A program made the translations under genes and the position numbers. From Streptomyces pseudovenezuelae (GTDB taxonomy: Bacteria > Actinomycetota > Actinomycetes > Streptomycetales > Streptomycetaceae), in assembly GCF_029892565.1 (NCBI RefSeq), contig NZ_JARXVH010000002.1:412501-476500 (forward strand): DNA of 64,000 nucleotides, given 5' to 3'. The notes beneath the pieces were generated by a model. The model saw nothing but the letters and a program-made list of their open reading frames with translations. It was not told the DNA's origin and searched no databases. How positions within the stretch are numbered: the first letter of the stretch is position 1; the number at the start of each line of letters is the position of its first letter. Positions 35,321-44,475 of this stretch are shown here, one piece after another.

Positions 35321-35827
35321 TTAGTCCCCTATCATGGAGGGCTCGGGCGGTTCCGGGTCATCTGTGGCGGATGGTTCAATCGGTTCAGGATCATCCCAAT
35401 CGGGAATGAGATGCCCAAGTATTGCAAATACTTTAGGCTCGGAGTAAATGGGTTTCTGGATCGTCTTTTGAAACCTTCTCCTGTATCTAGCCTTGCTGGC
35501 GTTCGGGTGCTTCTTTTGGCGCACCATTTTATGGCCTAGGCCATAATAATCGAGAGCTACCATTTCCTCCGATGTGGAGAGTGTGGTTTTACTGGATGTG
35601 GGGCCATTCGAGATCTTGTTTGCACTATATGGGAGGGTTAGAGCCCCCTGCTCGATCTTGGCCCCTGCGAGAGGTACCACTTTCTTCTGCCTCTTCACGA
35701 GGACTTGCACAAATATAGGCTTGGCGCGGGTCCTGGCAACGTGGATCGCGATCACTCGGCCGATTCGTTCACCGTCTCTTGTCCTGACAGGGGTGTTCTT
35801 GACCGATGTCAGATCGGAGAGTTTCAT
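35321..35827 (-). CDS. PRC-barrel domain protein
   Basis: 168 aa from ATG 35827 with TTGGAG 7 nt upstream; a longer frame to 36073 is unlikely. MKLSDLTSVKNTPVRTRDGE, then RIGRVIAIHVARTRAKPIF, is a PRC-barrel start. Strand repeats follow (VVPLAGAKIEQGALTLPYS) and the tail is acidic and proline rich. Overlaps nothing on the plus strand except the scaffold-gene leader. Lower GC than flanks. Forms a two-gene unit with the pentapeptide-repeat membrane protein. Confidence 0.7.
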   Translation of the reverse strand: MKLSDLTSVKNTPVRTRDGERIGRVIAIHVARTRAKPIFVQVLVKRQKKVVPLAGAKIEQGALTLPYSANKISNGPTSSKTTLSTSEEMVALDYYGLGHKMVRQKKHPNASKARYRRRFQKTIQKPIYSEPKVFAILGHLIPDWDDPEPIEPSATDDPEPPEPSMIGD

Positions 35828-36035
35828 AAGGCTGCTCCAAGGCTCATACTGCGCAGTCTCTCTGGTGATGCGCCCGCTCGCAGTCAGTCTCCCGGGCCGT
35901 TGAGGGTCCAGCTCGCGGATGCCGCCATCTGGGTGAATGGATGGGTTCTTCTGGTTTCGGATGCGCCCGCTGGACGGTGCCTTGATCGGAGTCCTCCAGC
36001 TACACTGATCACCGGCGCGGGGGCGCTGGAGACCT

Positions 36036-36737
36036 GTGGATGGTTCACGTATGACGCGCGCCTCGTTCCCCAATCCGCTCGAACCGGTCGGGCATCGCAG
36101 TGACGGGCGGCCGATCTATCCGATTCTCGGGGCCTCGTCCGACGACGACTCCAACCAGTCAGGTGACGAGGACGGCGCCCCGAACAGCGGCGTCACGCAG
36201 GAAGACCTCTCGCGGCTGCTGGCCCGCGAGAAGACCCAGGGCGGCCGGGCGGCCGTGAAGAAACTGCTCGGCGACCTCGGGTTCGACAGCTCGGAGGCAC
36301 TGACCGACTTCATTACCACGAAGCGCGACGCCGACCAGGCCGCGCTTACTGAGATCGAGCGCCGTGAGCAGGCCGCCGAGGAGCTGCTGAGGTCAGCGGA
36401 GACACGCGAGGCGCAGGCCCGGGACCGGGAGCGCGCCGCCATCCTGCGTGCTGCCCTGGGAGGACTCGGCGCGACGGGGGACGACCTTGATGACGCGGTC
36501 CTCCTGATCGACCGCGCCCTGCACGACCAGCCTGACGCTGGCGAGGCGGCTGTGGCTGCTGCCGCTGACCAACTCAAGGAACGACGCCCCGAGTTGTTCG
36601 GCGCTACCCGGGAAACCGTGCCGCCAGCTCCGGGCGGGTCTCCCGCCAGCGGCCCGCCGAAGCGCGGAGGCATTCCGCCCCGGCGCGGGGCGGCGGGTCT
36701 CGAAATGGCCCGGCGGCGAGGGCTCATCAGCGACTGA
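36036..36737 (+). CDS. phage capsid scaffolding-like protein
   Basis: 233 aa from GTG 36036 (GGAG 4 nt upstream; ATG 36051 also possible). It has an acidic N-terminal third (SSDDDSNQSGDEDGAPNSG), a long charged coiled coil (EIERREQAAEELLRSAETRE...) and a Pro/Gly/Arg-rich C-terminus with MARRRGLISD. This is the usual form of phage scaffolding proteins, which guide procapsid assembly. It directly precedes the decoration and capsid genes. Confidence 0.7.
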   Translation: MDGSRMTRASFPNPLEPVGHRSDGRPIYPILGASSDDDSNQSGDEDGAPNSGVTQEDLSRLLAREKTQGGRAAVKKLLGDLGFDSSEALTDFITTKRDADQAALTEIERREQAAEELLRSAETREAQARDRERAAILRAALGGLGATGDDLDDAVLLIDRALHDQPDAGEAAVAAAADQLKERRPELFGATRETVPPAPGGSPASGPPKRGGIPPRRGAAGLEMARRRGLISD

Positions 36738-36923
36738 CCACGTCGACGAGACATGGCCGTGGGACCACGCCCCTCCAATCGTGGACGCTCTTCCGGAAGC
36801 CGGTCGGGCTGATCAGGGACCACGCCCTGGCGCGCTTCGGCCGCCGTCATCTCGTGGACACCGCCCCGCGCCGCTCGCGCCGGGTGCGGGGGCAACCCGA
36901 TCCGCACCCATGAGGGAGACATC

Positions 36924-37337
36924 GTGAGCGACTACCAGGTCCTCACCACTGCCACGACGGTCACCGACGACCGGACTTGGCTCGCTTCACTGGACGGCGT
37001 CCACGAAGCCCAGACGATCACCGTCGACACCAGCAAGCTGACGGCAGGCACCCACTACACGCCGGGCACGCAGAACCAGCCCCGCCACATCATCAAGTCC
37101 GGCATCCCGCTCGGCAAGATCACTGCATCCGGCCTGTACGCGCCCTACAACGCCGCGGCCAGTGACGGCACTCAGGTCCTCGCCGGATTCCTCGTTGCCG
37201 AGACCGCGTTCACTCCCGGCTCGACGAAGACCGCGGGTGCACTGCTGTGGCGTGGCGAGGTGCAGGCGTCGAAGCTGCCCGTCGCCTTCGCGCCGCCGGC
37301 CGCCGCGAACACGACCGCGTTCATCCACTACCGGTAA
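36924..37337 (+). CDS. head decoration protein
   Basis: 137 aa from GTG 36924. A ribbon-like beta fold, with TLASLDGV-type start, ASGLYAPYNAAASDGTQVLA, and VAETAFTPGSTKTAGALLWR, matches the HK97/lambda gpD-type head decoration family (pfam02924-like). It stabilises the expanded capsid. 12 bp before the major capsid gene. Confidence 0.8.
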   Translation: MSDYQVLTTATTVTDDRTWLASLDGVHEAQTITVDTSKLTAGTHYTPGTQNQPRHIIKSGIPLGKITASGLYAPYNAAASDGTQVLAGFLVAETAFTPGSTKTAGALLWRGEVQASKLPVAFAPPAAANTTAFIHYR

Positions 37338-37349
37338 GGAGGCAGCCCC

Positions 37350-38393
37350 ATGGCACTTGAGAAGCTTCTTGAGGCGATCGTCCCCGAGGACATCCAGGCG
37401 TTCATCCGAGCGATCACCACGCCGGAGGACTACCTCCTCACCCGCGAGGTGTTCGCCGAACGGAACATCGACAACGTCAAGTTCCGTACGAAGAGCAGCA
37501 AGCGGCGCGTGAACGCGGCGAAGTTCCGCGCGTGGGAAGCCGCCCCGTCGCTAGCCAGGCGGCGCGCGGAGCAGGTCATCAACGAAGGCATGCTGCCCTG
37601 GGTCGGCCAGGAATTGCCCTTCTCCGAGCTCCAGATCATCCTGGCGGCCGTCGACCGCGGCCAGGACACCAGCGAGTTCCTCGACCTGCTCTACGACGAC
37701 CTGGAACAGCACGTGGAGGCCACGAAGGCCGCCATGGAGATCGCCGCCGGACAGATGCTGTCCACCGGTGTGGTGTCCCTGCCCGGAGTCGCCCTCGATG
37801 TCGACTGGAAGGTGCCGGCCGCCAACCGGCCGACGGTCGCGGTGCCGTGGTCCCAGTCGGATGCAGCCACCCCGATCACCGACGAACTGGCGTGGATCCA
37901 GTACCTGAAGAGCATCGGCGCACCGCGCCCCGAGCAGGTCATCTCCTCGGAGAAGGCGCTGTCGCTGCTCGGGGCCACGGCGGAATACCGGGCCGCGTTC
38001 CACAACTCGCCGTCCACCGAGCAGATTCCGACGGGGATGCTCGCTCCGGAGGAGGTCAACCGGGTCCGCGCCAAGTACAACCTGCCGCCCGTGACCGCCT
38101 ACGACGTGCAGGCGTACGACAGCAGCGACACCCTGGTGCGCACGACCCCGGAGTCGCTGTGGGCGATGATCCCTCCGCGTCGCGAACAGTGGGGCGAGAC
38201 CCAGTACGGTCTGACCGCCGAGGCGATCGAGCTGCGAGGTAAGGGAGTCATCACGGCCGAGGAGGCCCCCGGCATCGTGATCACCACCCACGTGCAGACG
38301 CGTACCCCCGTCCAGTTGTCCACGATCTCCGCCGCTGCTGCGATGCCCGTGCTGTACGTGCCGGACATCCACATCGCCGCGACGGTCTTCTAA
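37350..38393 (+). CDS. major capsid protein (phage E family)
   Basis: 347 aa from ATG 37350. Sequence features of the lambda gpE/P2-like major capsid family are seen: N-terminal LTREVFAERNIDN, long helix, FSELQIILAAVDRGQD, the WKVPAANRPTVAVPW-like strand and a C-terminal IVITTHVQTRTPVQLSTISA. Forms the icosahedral shell. Codon usage matches the other head genes. Confidence 0.88.
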   Translation: MALEKLLEAIVPEDIQAFIRAITTPEDYLLTREVFAERNIDNVKFRTKSSKRRVNAAKFRAWEAAPSLARRRAEQVINEGMLPWVGQELPFSELQIILAAVDRGQDTSEFLDLLYDDLEQHVEATKAAMEIAAGQMLSTGVVSLPGVALDVDWKVPAANRPTVAVPWSQSDAATPITDELAWIQYLKSIGAPRPEQVISSEKALSLLGATAEYRAAFHNSPSTEQIPTGMLAPEEVNRVRAKYNLPPVTAYDVQAYDSSDTLVRTTPESLWAMIPPRREQWGETQYGLTAEAIELRGKGVITAEEAPGIVITTHVQTRTPVQLSTISAAAAMPVLYVPDIHIAATVF

Positions 38394-38405
38394 CGGGAGC
38401 TGGTC

Positions 38406-38768
<363 letters not shown>

Positions 38769-38841
38769 GTAGCGGCCCATCACCAGTGAGGCTCGGCACC
38801 GTCACGGTGTCGAGCCTCACCTCGTACGACAGGAGCATTTG

Positions 38842-39168
38842 ATGGACATCGCTGTACGGTCCTGGCTGCTGGCTCAGCTCGGCCCCACCACGGACACCGC
38901 CGACTTGGACGCACGCTACGCGCGCCTATCCTCCGCTCGCGCTGTCGCAAACGAGATCCTGGCCGAGCGGCGCGCGAAGCTCCTTTCCGACCCGCTCCGT
39001 ATGACCGTGGACGGTGTGGTCACCATCGACCAGAGCAACAACCTCGCGGGGCTCGAACGCCAGATCACCGCGCTCGTGGACCTGGTCGCACCGGATGAGC
39101 TGGCTGAGGGTGAGGAAAGCACCGACCTCGTGACCGCGCCGCTGCTGCGTGCTCGCCGGGGACGGTAG
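38842..39168 (+). CDS. hypothetical head-module protein
   Basis: 108 aa from ATG 38842 with AGGAG 6 nt upstream. Helical, with WLLAQLGPTTDTADLDARYA and LARQ...DLVTAPLL; size and place (between capsid and minor head gene) suggest a head-tail connector or neck protein. Not recognised with certainty. Confidence 0.55.
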   Translation: MDIAVRSWLLAQLGPTTDTADLDARYARLSSARAVANEILAERRAKLLSDPLRMTVDGVVTIDQSNNLAGLERQITALVDLVAPDELAEGEESTDLVTAPLLRARRGR

Positions 39169-39174
39169 ATCGGC

Positions 39175-39990
39175 ATGCCGTATGAGTGGCCACCACTGGT
39201 GCCCGGAGACCCGGACGAGATCGCGCGCCGCGTCGCGGCCGTACTCGAAGATGCCTGGCAGCGACTCGCCGCTCAACAGCGCGCCGTCCTCACGCAGTTC
39301 GCCGACAACGCGAGGGCGCCGCACACCGTGGCGACACTGGAGGAGTTCAAACAGGCGATAAGCGCCTTCCGCCAACGCGTCGACCAGGAGGCCCGGCAGT
39401 TCGTCCAACGGCAACTACCGCACCTGTACGCCGCTGGCGCTCAAGCCGCTGCCGAAGCCCTCAACGTGACCTTCACCTGGACCACCTTCCACCGCGACGC
39501 CCTACAGTCCCTCGCAGCCGACTCCTATGCCGACTTCCTGCGCCGCTCCCAGGAGGCCGAGCGAATGGCCAGCCAGTTCTATCGGGCGATGCGAGAGGCG
39601 GCCCGCCGAGAGGTCCCGCTGCTTGCGGCGGGCAACGTGACGGCGAAGCAGGCCGCGAAGAATCTGGCGGACAGACTCGCCGCTGAGCACAAGCTGACTC
39701 ACGTCGTCTACCGGAACGGCGCTCGCGTCCCGGTCCGCGCCTGGGCCGAGGCCGCCACCCTCGCCAAGTCGGCCGTCGCCTACAACGCCGGCACCCTCAA
39801 CCGCACCCGCCAGGCAGGCGTCACCATGGTCGAGGTCTTCGACGGCCTCGACTGCGGCTGGACCACCCATCAGGACACCGACAAGGCCAACCGCACAGTG
39901 CGAACCGTCGAGGACGCCGCGGAATGGCCGATCTCCCATCCGCGCTGCCGGCGTGGGTTCGGTCCACGGCCAGATCTGACGGCGGCCTGA
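39175..39990 (+). CDS. minor head protein (Mu gpF-like)
   Basis: 271 aa from ATG 39175. Helical N-terminus, then the C-terminal Mu-F homology-like region: YNAGTLNRTRQAGVTMVEVF, DGLDCGW and AEWPISHPRCRRGFGP. In other phages this protein attaches inside the portal and is injected with DNA. Usually it sits beside the portal; here it closes the head module. No tail gene follows. Confidence 0.75.
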   Translation: MPYEWPPLVPGDPDEIARRVAAVLEDAWQRLAAQQRAVLTQFADNARAPHTVATLEEFKQAISAFRQRVDQEARQFVQRQLPHLYAAGAQAAAEALNVTFTWTTFHRDALQSLAADSYADFLRRSQEAERMASQFYRAMREAARREVPLLAAGNVTAKQAAKNLADRLAAEHKLTHVVYRNGARVPVRAWAEAATLAKSAVAYNAGTLNRTRQAGVTMVEVFDGLDCGWTTHQDTDKANRTVRTVEDAAEWPISHPRCRRGFGPRPDLTAA

Positions 39991-40002
39991 CGTATCCAGA
40001 GG

Positions 40003-41112
40003 TCAGGGTCGCCGGTGAGGCACCTGATCCAACTTTCCGTCCAAGGCGGCGCCGATCAGTCGATGCGCCAGGCGCTGCACCGCAGCAGGCTGACCTTCGA
40101 GATTGCTCTCGACCTCGTTCGACGGCATATCGAGGACACGCCGGATCTCGGCCGTCAGCGCGGGAAAAGGTTCCAAGGCGGTCGCCATGGTGTCCAAGTT
40201 CTCCTGCCATCCGGCACGGATCATCGCGACGACCATCGGCACGAGCAGCATCACGAACTCCGGATGGTCGTCGAGGTGCCCGACCCTTTCCATGCCGGCG
40301 TAGTTGTCGTTGCCGAACACGGCGCCGATCATCCTGGCAACGAGCGGCAGGAACCGGAACAGCATCGCTACGAGCTGCCGAGCCGACTCCAGCTCCGCAT
40401 CCGTTGCGTCCACGAGGGTCTCCGCCATCCTCGGCAGTGAGATGACCTGCGCCGCATCGAACAGATCCTGCGCCGGACCGACCAGCCATGGCCCGCCACC
40501 GTCCACGCGCTGCCGACGTCCCGGCGAGACACCGAGAACCCTTTCGACGGTCGCGGCTTCCTCCTCGGTAGTGTCGAGCGTCTCCCCGAACGCGAACAGC
40601 CGCAGCATCAACTCGACCGCGTTGGTGCGCTCTGAAGCCGTCACCCGTACCGGCCGCGGCAGGGCGTTCGGTCCCCGCCGTGCAGCCAGAGTCGAAGCGA
40701 TGGAGTTCAGCGCGGCCTCGCGTTCCGATGCCGGATCCAGGCCCCGGCGCGAGGCCTCCGCCTCGAGTTCGCGTTCCAGCGTCTGGGCCATCGTGGTCAG
40801 GCTGGTACTCACTGATTCACGCACGGCGCTGGTCCCGATAGGAAAGCCGTCCAGCCACAGCAGCACCCGCAGCACGTTGCGGTCCTTCGTGTGCTCGCGC
40901 CAGCGCATGAGACTCACCAACTGCCGCTCCGTGCCGGGCGGGTACAGCCACACGGGCTTGCGACCTCGATTCGGCCCGCGCTTAGGGGTTGGGAGCAGGC
41001 CTTGTGCACGGGAACGGAACTCCTCCAGCATCCGCTCGCTTACGAGGTGTCCGGCTGTGGCTGCGGCCTGGAGCAGATCGTCGCTCTCGATACCTGCGGG
41101 GTCGACATTCAT
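40003..41112 (-). CDS. MerR-like HTH protein, hypothetical regulator
   Basis: About 369 aa from ATG 41112 (TTG 41133 is an alternative with GGGAG very close). The N-terminal LLPTPKRGPNRGRKPVWLYP, then PGTERQLVSLMRWRE and LLWLDGFPIG, resembles the MerR-like HTH of some Streptomyces proteins. The rest is helical and unassigned. Convergent with the minor head gene (13 bp apart). Confidence 0.6.
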   Translation of the reverse strand: MNVDPAGIESDDLLQAAATAGHLVSERMLEEFRSRAQGLLPTPKRGPNRGRKPVWLYPPGTERQLVSLMRWREHTKDRNVLRVLLWLDGFPIGTSAVRESVSTSLTTMAQTLERELEAEASRRGLDPASEREAALNSIASTLAARRGPNALPRPVRVTASERTNAVELMLRLFAFGETLDTTEEEAATVERVLGVSPGRRQRVDGGGPWLVGPAQDLFDAAQVISLPRMAETLVDATDAELESARQLVAMLFRFLPLVARMIGAVFGNDNYAGMERVGHLDDHPEFVMLLVPMVVAMIRAGWQENLDTMATALEPFPALTAEIRRVLDMPSNEVESNLEGQPAAVQRLAHRLIGAALDGKLDQVPHRRP

Positions 41113-41132
41113 AGGGAGAGCGTAGCCCTGCA

Positions 41133-41181
41133 AGTACTCCCAGCAGAGTGCCTGCTAACTCCTTCGCGCCGAGTACTCCCA
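41133..41181 (-). repeat. AGTACTCCCA direct repeats upstream of the MerR-like gene
   Basis: AGTACTCCCA occurs at 41133-41142 and 41172-41181, 39 bp apart, right before the start of the MerR-like gene. Candidate operator for autoregulation. Confidence 0.4.
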
Positions 41182-41287
41182 CGGGATGCCCCGATAACTT
41201 GCAAACCGGCCCTACCCCCTTGCTACCTGCATGTTCGTCCTGCTCTGCTGAGAACGCAGGCCCCCTCTCGGGGCGAAGCCAACACAC

Positions 41288-41458
41288 ATGCAGAAAGGCA
41301 ATATCGTGCCCAAGAAGATCACTGCGGCGATCGTAGGATCCTGCGCTCACGCGATCGCTAAGAGATGGGCGCTCCAGAACGGACTACAGGAATGGGAGGC
41401 TGCCGCGCTTGCGTGGGTGGCAGGCGCGGTCGTTTCAGCCGCAGTCATGCGCGCGTGA
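41288..41458 (+). CDS. small protein with hydrophobic C-terminus
   Basis: 56 aa from ATG 41288; GTG 41306 (MPKKITAAIVGS...) with AGAAAGG upstream is equally good. A weak C-terminal membrane segment (AAALAWVAGAVVSAAVM). The position after the head module would suit a holin, but there is no lysin nearby, so I do not call it one. Confidence 0.45.
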   Translation: MQKGNIVPKKITAAIVGSCAHAIAKRWALQNGLQEWEAAALAWVAGAVVSAAVMRA

Positions 41459-41496
41459 GGGCTGTCCGACCCGAGAATCCTCGGTCACACGCGAGA

Positions 41497-41531
41497 GTGG
41501 GCCCCGTACCCGATGCCGGTACGGGGCCCAC
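41497..41531 (+). terminator. strong terminator hairpin
   Basis: A perfect 14-bp stem GTGGGCCCCGTACC with a 7-nt loop, no T tract. It closes the small-protein transcript and faces the DUF6233 gene. Confidence 0.8.
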
Positions 41532-41601
41532 TGCGCGCCCCACAACGGGGGCGAGGAGGGCCGCGCCGACCTGCGGACGAGTGCCACAAAGGAAGTGCTG
41601 G

Positions 41602-41994
41602 CTAGTCGGTGATGTGCAGTGCGGTGTCTGGGCGGCAGATCGGGCAGGCAGGCACCCCATCGACGGTGAGGAGGCGGCGGGCGCCATCCTGGTCGACCTG
41701 CCGTCTTCGGCGGCCGGCCATGCCACAGTCGCCGACGTGCACGGACTGCGGGTGCCCTGTGGCGCGGTTGAGTTCGAGGATCCAGTCAGGTACTGGCGGG
41801 CGGTGCGTCCGGCGGTGCTCCTCTTCGGCCTGACGCTGTTCCAGTGCGGCGATCTTGCGGTCGATGCGGGCCAGCCACATGGCATTCCAGGTCCGCAGCG
41901 TCTGGAGCCGCTCTAGGTCGTCCGGAAGATCCCGCGAGTTATCGAACGCATTTTCCACTCTAGACGCGCGACGCTGACCTTCACGCTCGCGCAT
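41602..41994 (-). CDS. DUF6233 family protein
   Basis: 130 aa from ATG 41994. Typical order: LPDDLERLQTLRTWNAMWLA, a coiled-coil ERQAEEE, PPVPDWILELNRATGHP, VHVGDCGMAGRRRR, and LLTVDGVPACPICRPDTAL with a CPxC pair. A Streptomyces family of unknown function. Its start codon abuts the LexA-like box. Confidence 0.72.
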   Translation of the reverse strand: MREREGQRRASRVENAFDNSRDLPDDLERLQTLRTWNAMWLARIDRKIAALEQRQAEEEHRRTHRPPVPDWILELNRATGHPQSVHVGDCGMAGRRRRQVDQDGARRLLTVDGVPACPICRPDTALHITD

Positions 41995-42010
41995 TCGATC
42001 GAATGTTCGA
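41995..42010. promoter_or_regulatory. LexA-like SOS box between divergent genes
   Basis: TCGATCGAATGTTCGA matches the actinobacterial SOS box TCGAACRNRYGTTYGA at every constrained position except one (T at position 5). It lies 28 bp before the Y-family polymerase start and directly in front of the DUF6233 start. Confidence 0.6.
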
Positions 42011-42037
42011 TAGCGTGGCGGGGGAGGTGAGTGCCGG

Positions 42038-43042
42038 ATGAGTGCTACGTCGACGGAGCGTCGGCCGGGTGTGGTGATGCATGTGCGCTGCCCGGACCGG
42101 CTACCGGAGGAGACCTACCGACAAGTCCTGGAACAGCTGGCGGAGTTGTCGCCAGTGGTGCAGGCCCTGCCGCCCACGGCGGCCCTGGTCGACCTGCGCG
42201 GCGCGCTGCGCTACCACGGCGCGACCGCATCCCACCTGGGGGAGATCCTGCGGCTACGGACGGTCTCCCGCTACGGCGTCGACGTCCGCGTCGGGATTGG
42301 CCCGACCATCACCGTCGCTGCGACCGCCTCCGCGCAGGTCCGACATCCGGGCGGCGTCTTGGCCATCGAGGCCGCTGACGTCGCAGACTGGCTCGCCCTA
42401 CTCCTGGTGGAGGAACTCCACGGCATCGGCCCCCGCCAGGCCGCCACCCTTCGGCACTACGGCGTCGACCGCGTCGGCCTGCTCGCCGCACTGCCGGCCG
42501 AGACCGTGCAGCGCCTGCTGGGGCGAGCGGGCCGTGCGGCCGTCGATCGGGCCCGCGGTATAGACCCCCGGACCGTCACCCCACGCCGCTTGCCAGCCTC
42601 CGTCAGCGTCCGTCACCGGTTCCCCCACGACGTCCTCGACGGCGCCGTGGCGCGCTCGGCCCTGCTGGGCCTCGTCGTGCAGCTCGGTGCCGAGCTGCGC
42701 CGCCGCGGGCAGGCCGCGCGGGCTCTCACGCTCACGCTGACCTTTGCCGGAGGGCCGGCGTGGGAGAAGACCCGTCGCCTGGCCGAGCCGTCCGGGCACG
42801 AGGACGACCTGCGGCAGCTCACCTACCAGCTCATGGATGCCGCAGGTCTCCAGCGAGGTCGGCTGACCGGTCTCGCGCTGCGCGGCGAGGACCTGGTCGA
42901 CGGCGACCGGGTCGCCGAACAGCTCAGTCTCGACGCTGCCCGGCAGACGCGGCTCGTTGCCGAGATCGCGGTCGACCGGATCCGCGAGAAGTTCGGGCCC
43001 GGCGCGATCGGCCCGGCCGCCACCTACCGGTCGGCCTCTTGA
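42038..43042 (+). CDS. Y-family DNA polymerase-like protein, catalytically degenerate
   Basis: 334 aa from ATG 42038. The middle and end match UmuC/DinB-like proteins: ALVDLRGALRYHG, GIGPTITVAATAS, a helix-hairpin-helix EELHGIGPRQAATLRHYGVD, and a little-finger part. The N-terminal DxDAFF metal motif is missing (here VVMHVRCPDRLPEETY), and the second acidic site reads VDLRG instead of [SV]DE. It therefore resembles ImuB, which binds the clamp but does not polymerise. A LexA-like box precedes it, so SOS induction is likely. Confidence 0.75.
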   Translation: MSATSTERRPGVVMHVRCPDRLPEETYRQVLEQLAELSPVVQALPPTAALVDLRGALRYHGATASHLGEILRLRTVSRYGVDVRVGIGPTITVAATASAQVRHPGGVLAIEAADVADWLALLLVEELHGIGPRQAATLRHYGVDRVGLLAALPAETVQRLLGRAGRAAVDRARGIDPRTVTPRRLPASVSVRHRFPHDVLDGAVARSALLGLVVQLGAELRRRGQAARALTLTLTFAGGPAWEKTRRLAEPSGHEDDLRQLTYQLMDAAGLQRGRLTGLALRGEDLVDGDRVAEQLSLDAARQTRLVAEIAVDRIREKFGPGAIGPAATYRSAS

Positions 43043-43336
43043 CCTCCCTGCCGAAGGCCAGCGGGGGGAGTGTCAACGACATCATCGCGTGAGCGACGCC
43101 GCAGGCGCCCATGATGGGCAAGCTCGGCCCGGACAGTGAGCGAGCGGGCGGTCCCTGCTCGCCTCGGTCTCCGCACCTCCGACGTGGCGGCGTGGCCTGC
43201 GGACGGCTCATGACCCACGTCGCCGAGGTCACTGTGAGAGCTGAGTGATCGCCTGCCGGGGCTGGGGCGGCGACGGTACGCATGAGACGCGTGACTACTG
43301 TGTCGCGCATCACGCACGTTCGGCGAGGGAGAACGG

Positions 43337-43564
43337 GTGGACGTTCGACAAGGCACGCCATGGTGGTACGGCATACCACCGGTCGCGGTCACTTTGATCA
43401 CGTACAGCATCGTCGGGATCACGATCTTCCTGACGCTTTCCGGCTCTGCGGAGAGCCGGGGAGCGACGGCCCTAGGTGTCGGGCTGGGGGCTGGCTGGGC
43501 AGCGTCCTTCGTCCAGGGCGCGGCCCGACAGCGACACGATCGGCAATCCCGAGCACGGGTGTAG
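43337..43564 (+). CDS. small membrane protein
   Basis: 75 aa from GTG 43337 with GAGGGAG 5 nt upstream. Two hydrophobic helices (PVAVTLITYSIVGITIFLTL and ATALGVGLGAGWAASFV) and a basic tail. Function unknown. The 294-bp gap before it shows no gene. Confidence 0.6.
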   Translation: MDVRQGTPWWYGIPPVAVTLITYSIVGITIFLTLSGSAESRGATALGVGLGAGWAASFVQGAARQRHDRQSRARV

Positions 43565-43622
43565 CCTCCAAATGGCCGTCCGGTCGGCGGACGGTTTCAA
43601 CCATGTCCATTCGGAGGACGCC

Positions 43623-44135
43623 ATGGCCTTGAGCCGTCTTGCCCAAGAATTCGCCGCCGAGATCGCCCAGCATGACTGGTCGGACGCCCCCTGGCGGATG
43701 GACCGAGCGGGCCACAGCCGCACCAGCGACTCCCCCTCCCGCCGTACCGAGCAGGTCCTCACCGAAGAAGAGACTGACCGGGTACGCACCAACGTCATGT
43801 GGGTTGCTGCGCAGGTGCTTGGCCACGCCGATCCGCAGTTCGACGTCCACGAGTTCGCAGAGGCGTGCGGCGTCAACACCAGCCGTGCGGCTAAGAGTTC
43901 CTGGATCGAGAACGGTCTTCGTACACAGGTCGGCCTGTACATGCAGCCCGGCACGCGGAAGTTCGACCCGCTCACCGAGGTCGTCACCACCGACACCAGC
44001 GACGCCTACCACGCGAGCACGAACTGCACCCTCTTCCGCCGGGGATACCAGCACGCCCCGATCCGTCGCTTTGCGCCCGGCGAGGTGCCGGCGAACCGCA
44101 AGCCGTGCCAGTGCATCACTTTGAACCGCACCTGA
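43623..44135 (+). CDS. hypothetical protein with Cys near C-terminus
   Basis: 170 aa from ATG 43623 with GGAGG 5 nt upstream. The second half reads TTDTSDAYHASTNCTLFRRG and PANRKPCQCITLNRT, a pattern I have seen in Streptomyces hypothetical proteins but cannot name. The pair of Cys-containing ends may bind metal. Probably expressed by itself. Confidence 0.6.
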   Translation: MALSRLAQEFAAEIAQHDWSDAPWRMDRAGHSRTSDSPSRRTEQVLTEEETDRVRTNVMWVAAQVLGHADPQFDVHEFAEACGVNTSRAAKSSWIENGLRTQVGLYMQPGTRKFDPLTEVVTTDTSDAYHASTNCTLFRRGYQHAPIRRFAPGEVPANRKPCQCITLNRT

Positions 44136-44143
44136 GGTAGCGA

Positions 44144-44174
44144 GAGCCCCGCCGCCGTGGTGCGGCGGGGGCTC
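44144..44174. terminator. bidirectional terminator
   Basis: GAGCCCCGCCGC and GCGGCGGGGGCTC form a 12-bp stem with one bulged G between convergent genes. Confidence 0.65.
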
Positions 44175-44176
44175 GT

Positions 44177-44407
44177 TCAGCCTGCCCAACCCACGTCGTA
44201 CACCTCGATGCCGTCGATGTACGCGGCGAAGGCGACCCACGACAGCGGCCCCCAGCAGAGTGCGCCGTGCCGACCGCCGGGCGGCGGCCAAATGGCCGGC
44301 CGGACCAGGGCCGCCGCGATCGTCTCAAAGATCTCCTGCTGGCCTTTGTCCGGGAGGTTGGCCAGCGCATCCTCCACCCGAAACGCTAGATCGACCCTGT
44401 ACGTCAT
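44177..44407 (-). CDS. RelE/ParE-like small protein
   Basis: 76 aa from ATG 44407. MTYRVDLAFRVEDALANLPD, KGQQEIFETIAAALVRP, then LSWVAFAAYIDGIEVYDVGW has the strand-helix-helix-strand order of RelE-type toxins. No antitoxin gene is visible next to it, and basic catalytic residues are not obvious. It might be an orphan or decayed toxin. Confidence 0.5.
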   Translation of the reverse strand: MTYRVDLAFRVEDALANLPDKGQQEIFETIAAALVRPAIWPPPGGRHGALCWGPLSWVAFAAYIDGIEVYDVGWAG

Positions 44408-44475
44408 CGCGCACCCCCGTACTCGTGATCGCTGAGGCAGCAACGTACGGCGAAGCGTCGAAGCGCGTGACGGCC

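Noticed and set aside
41288..41458. Holin gene
   Set aside because: Only a weak hydrophobic segment and no lysin nearby.
43476..43622. Upstream extension of the 170-aa hypothetical gene
   Set aside because: The frame is open but the ATG at 43623 has a perfect ribosome-binding site.
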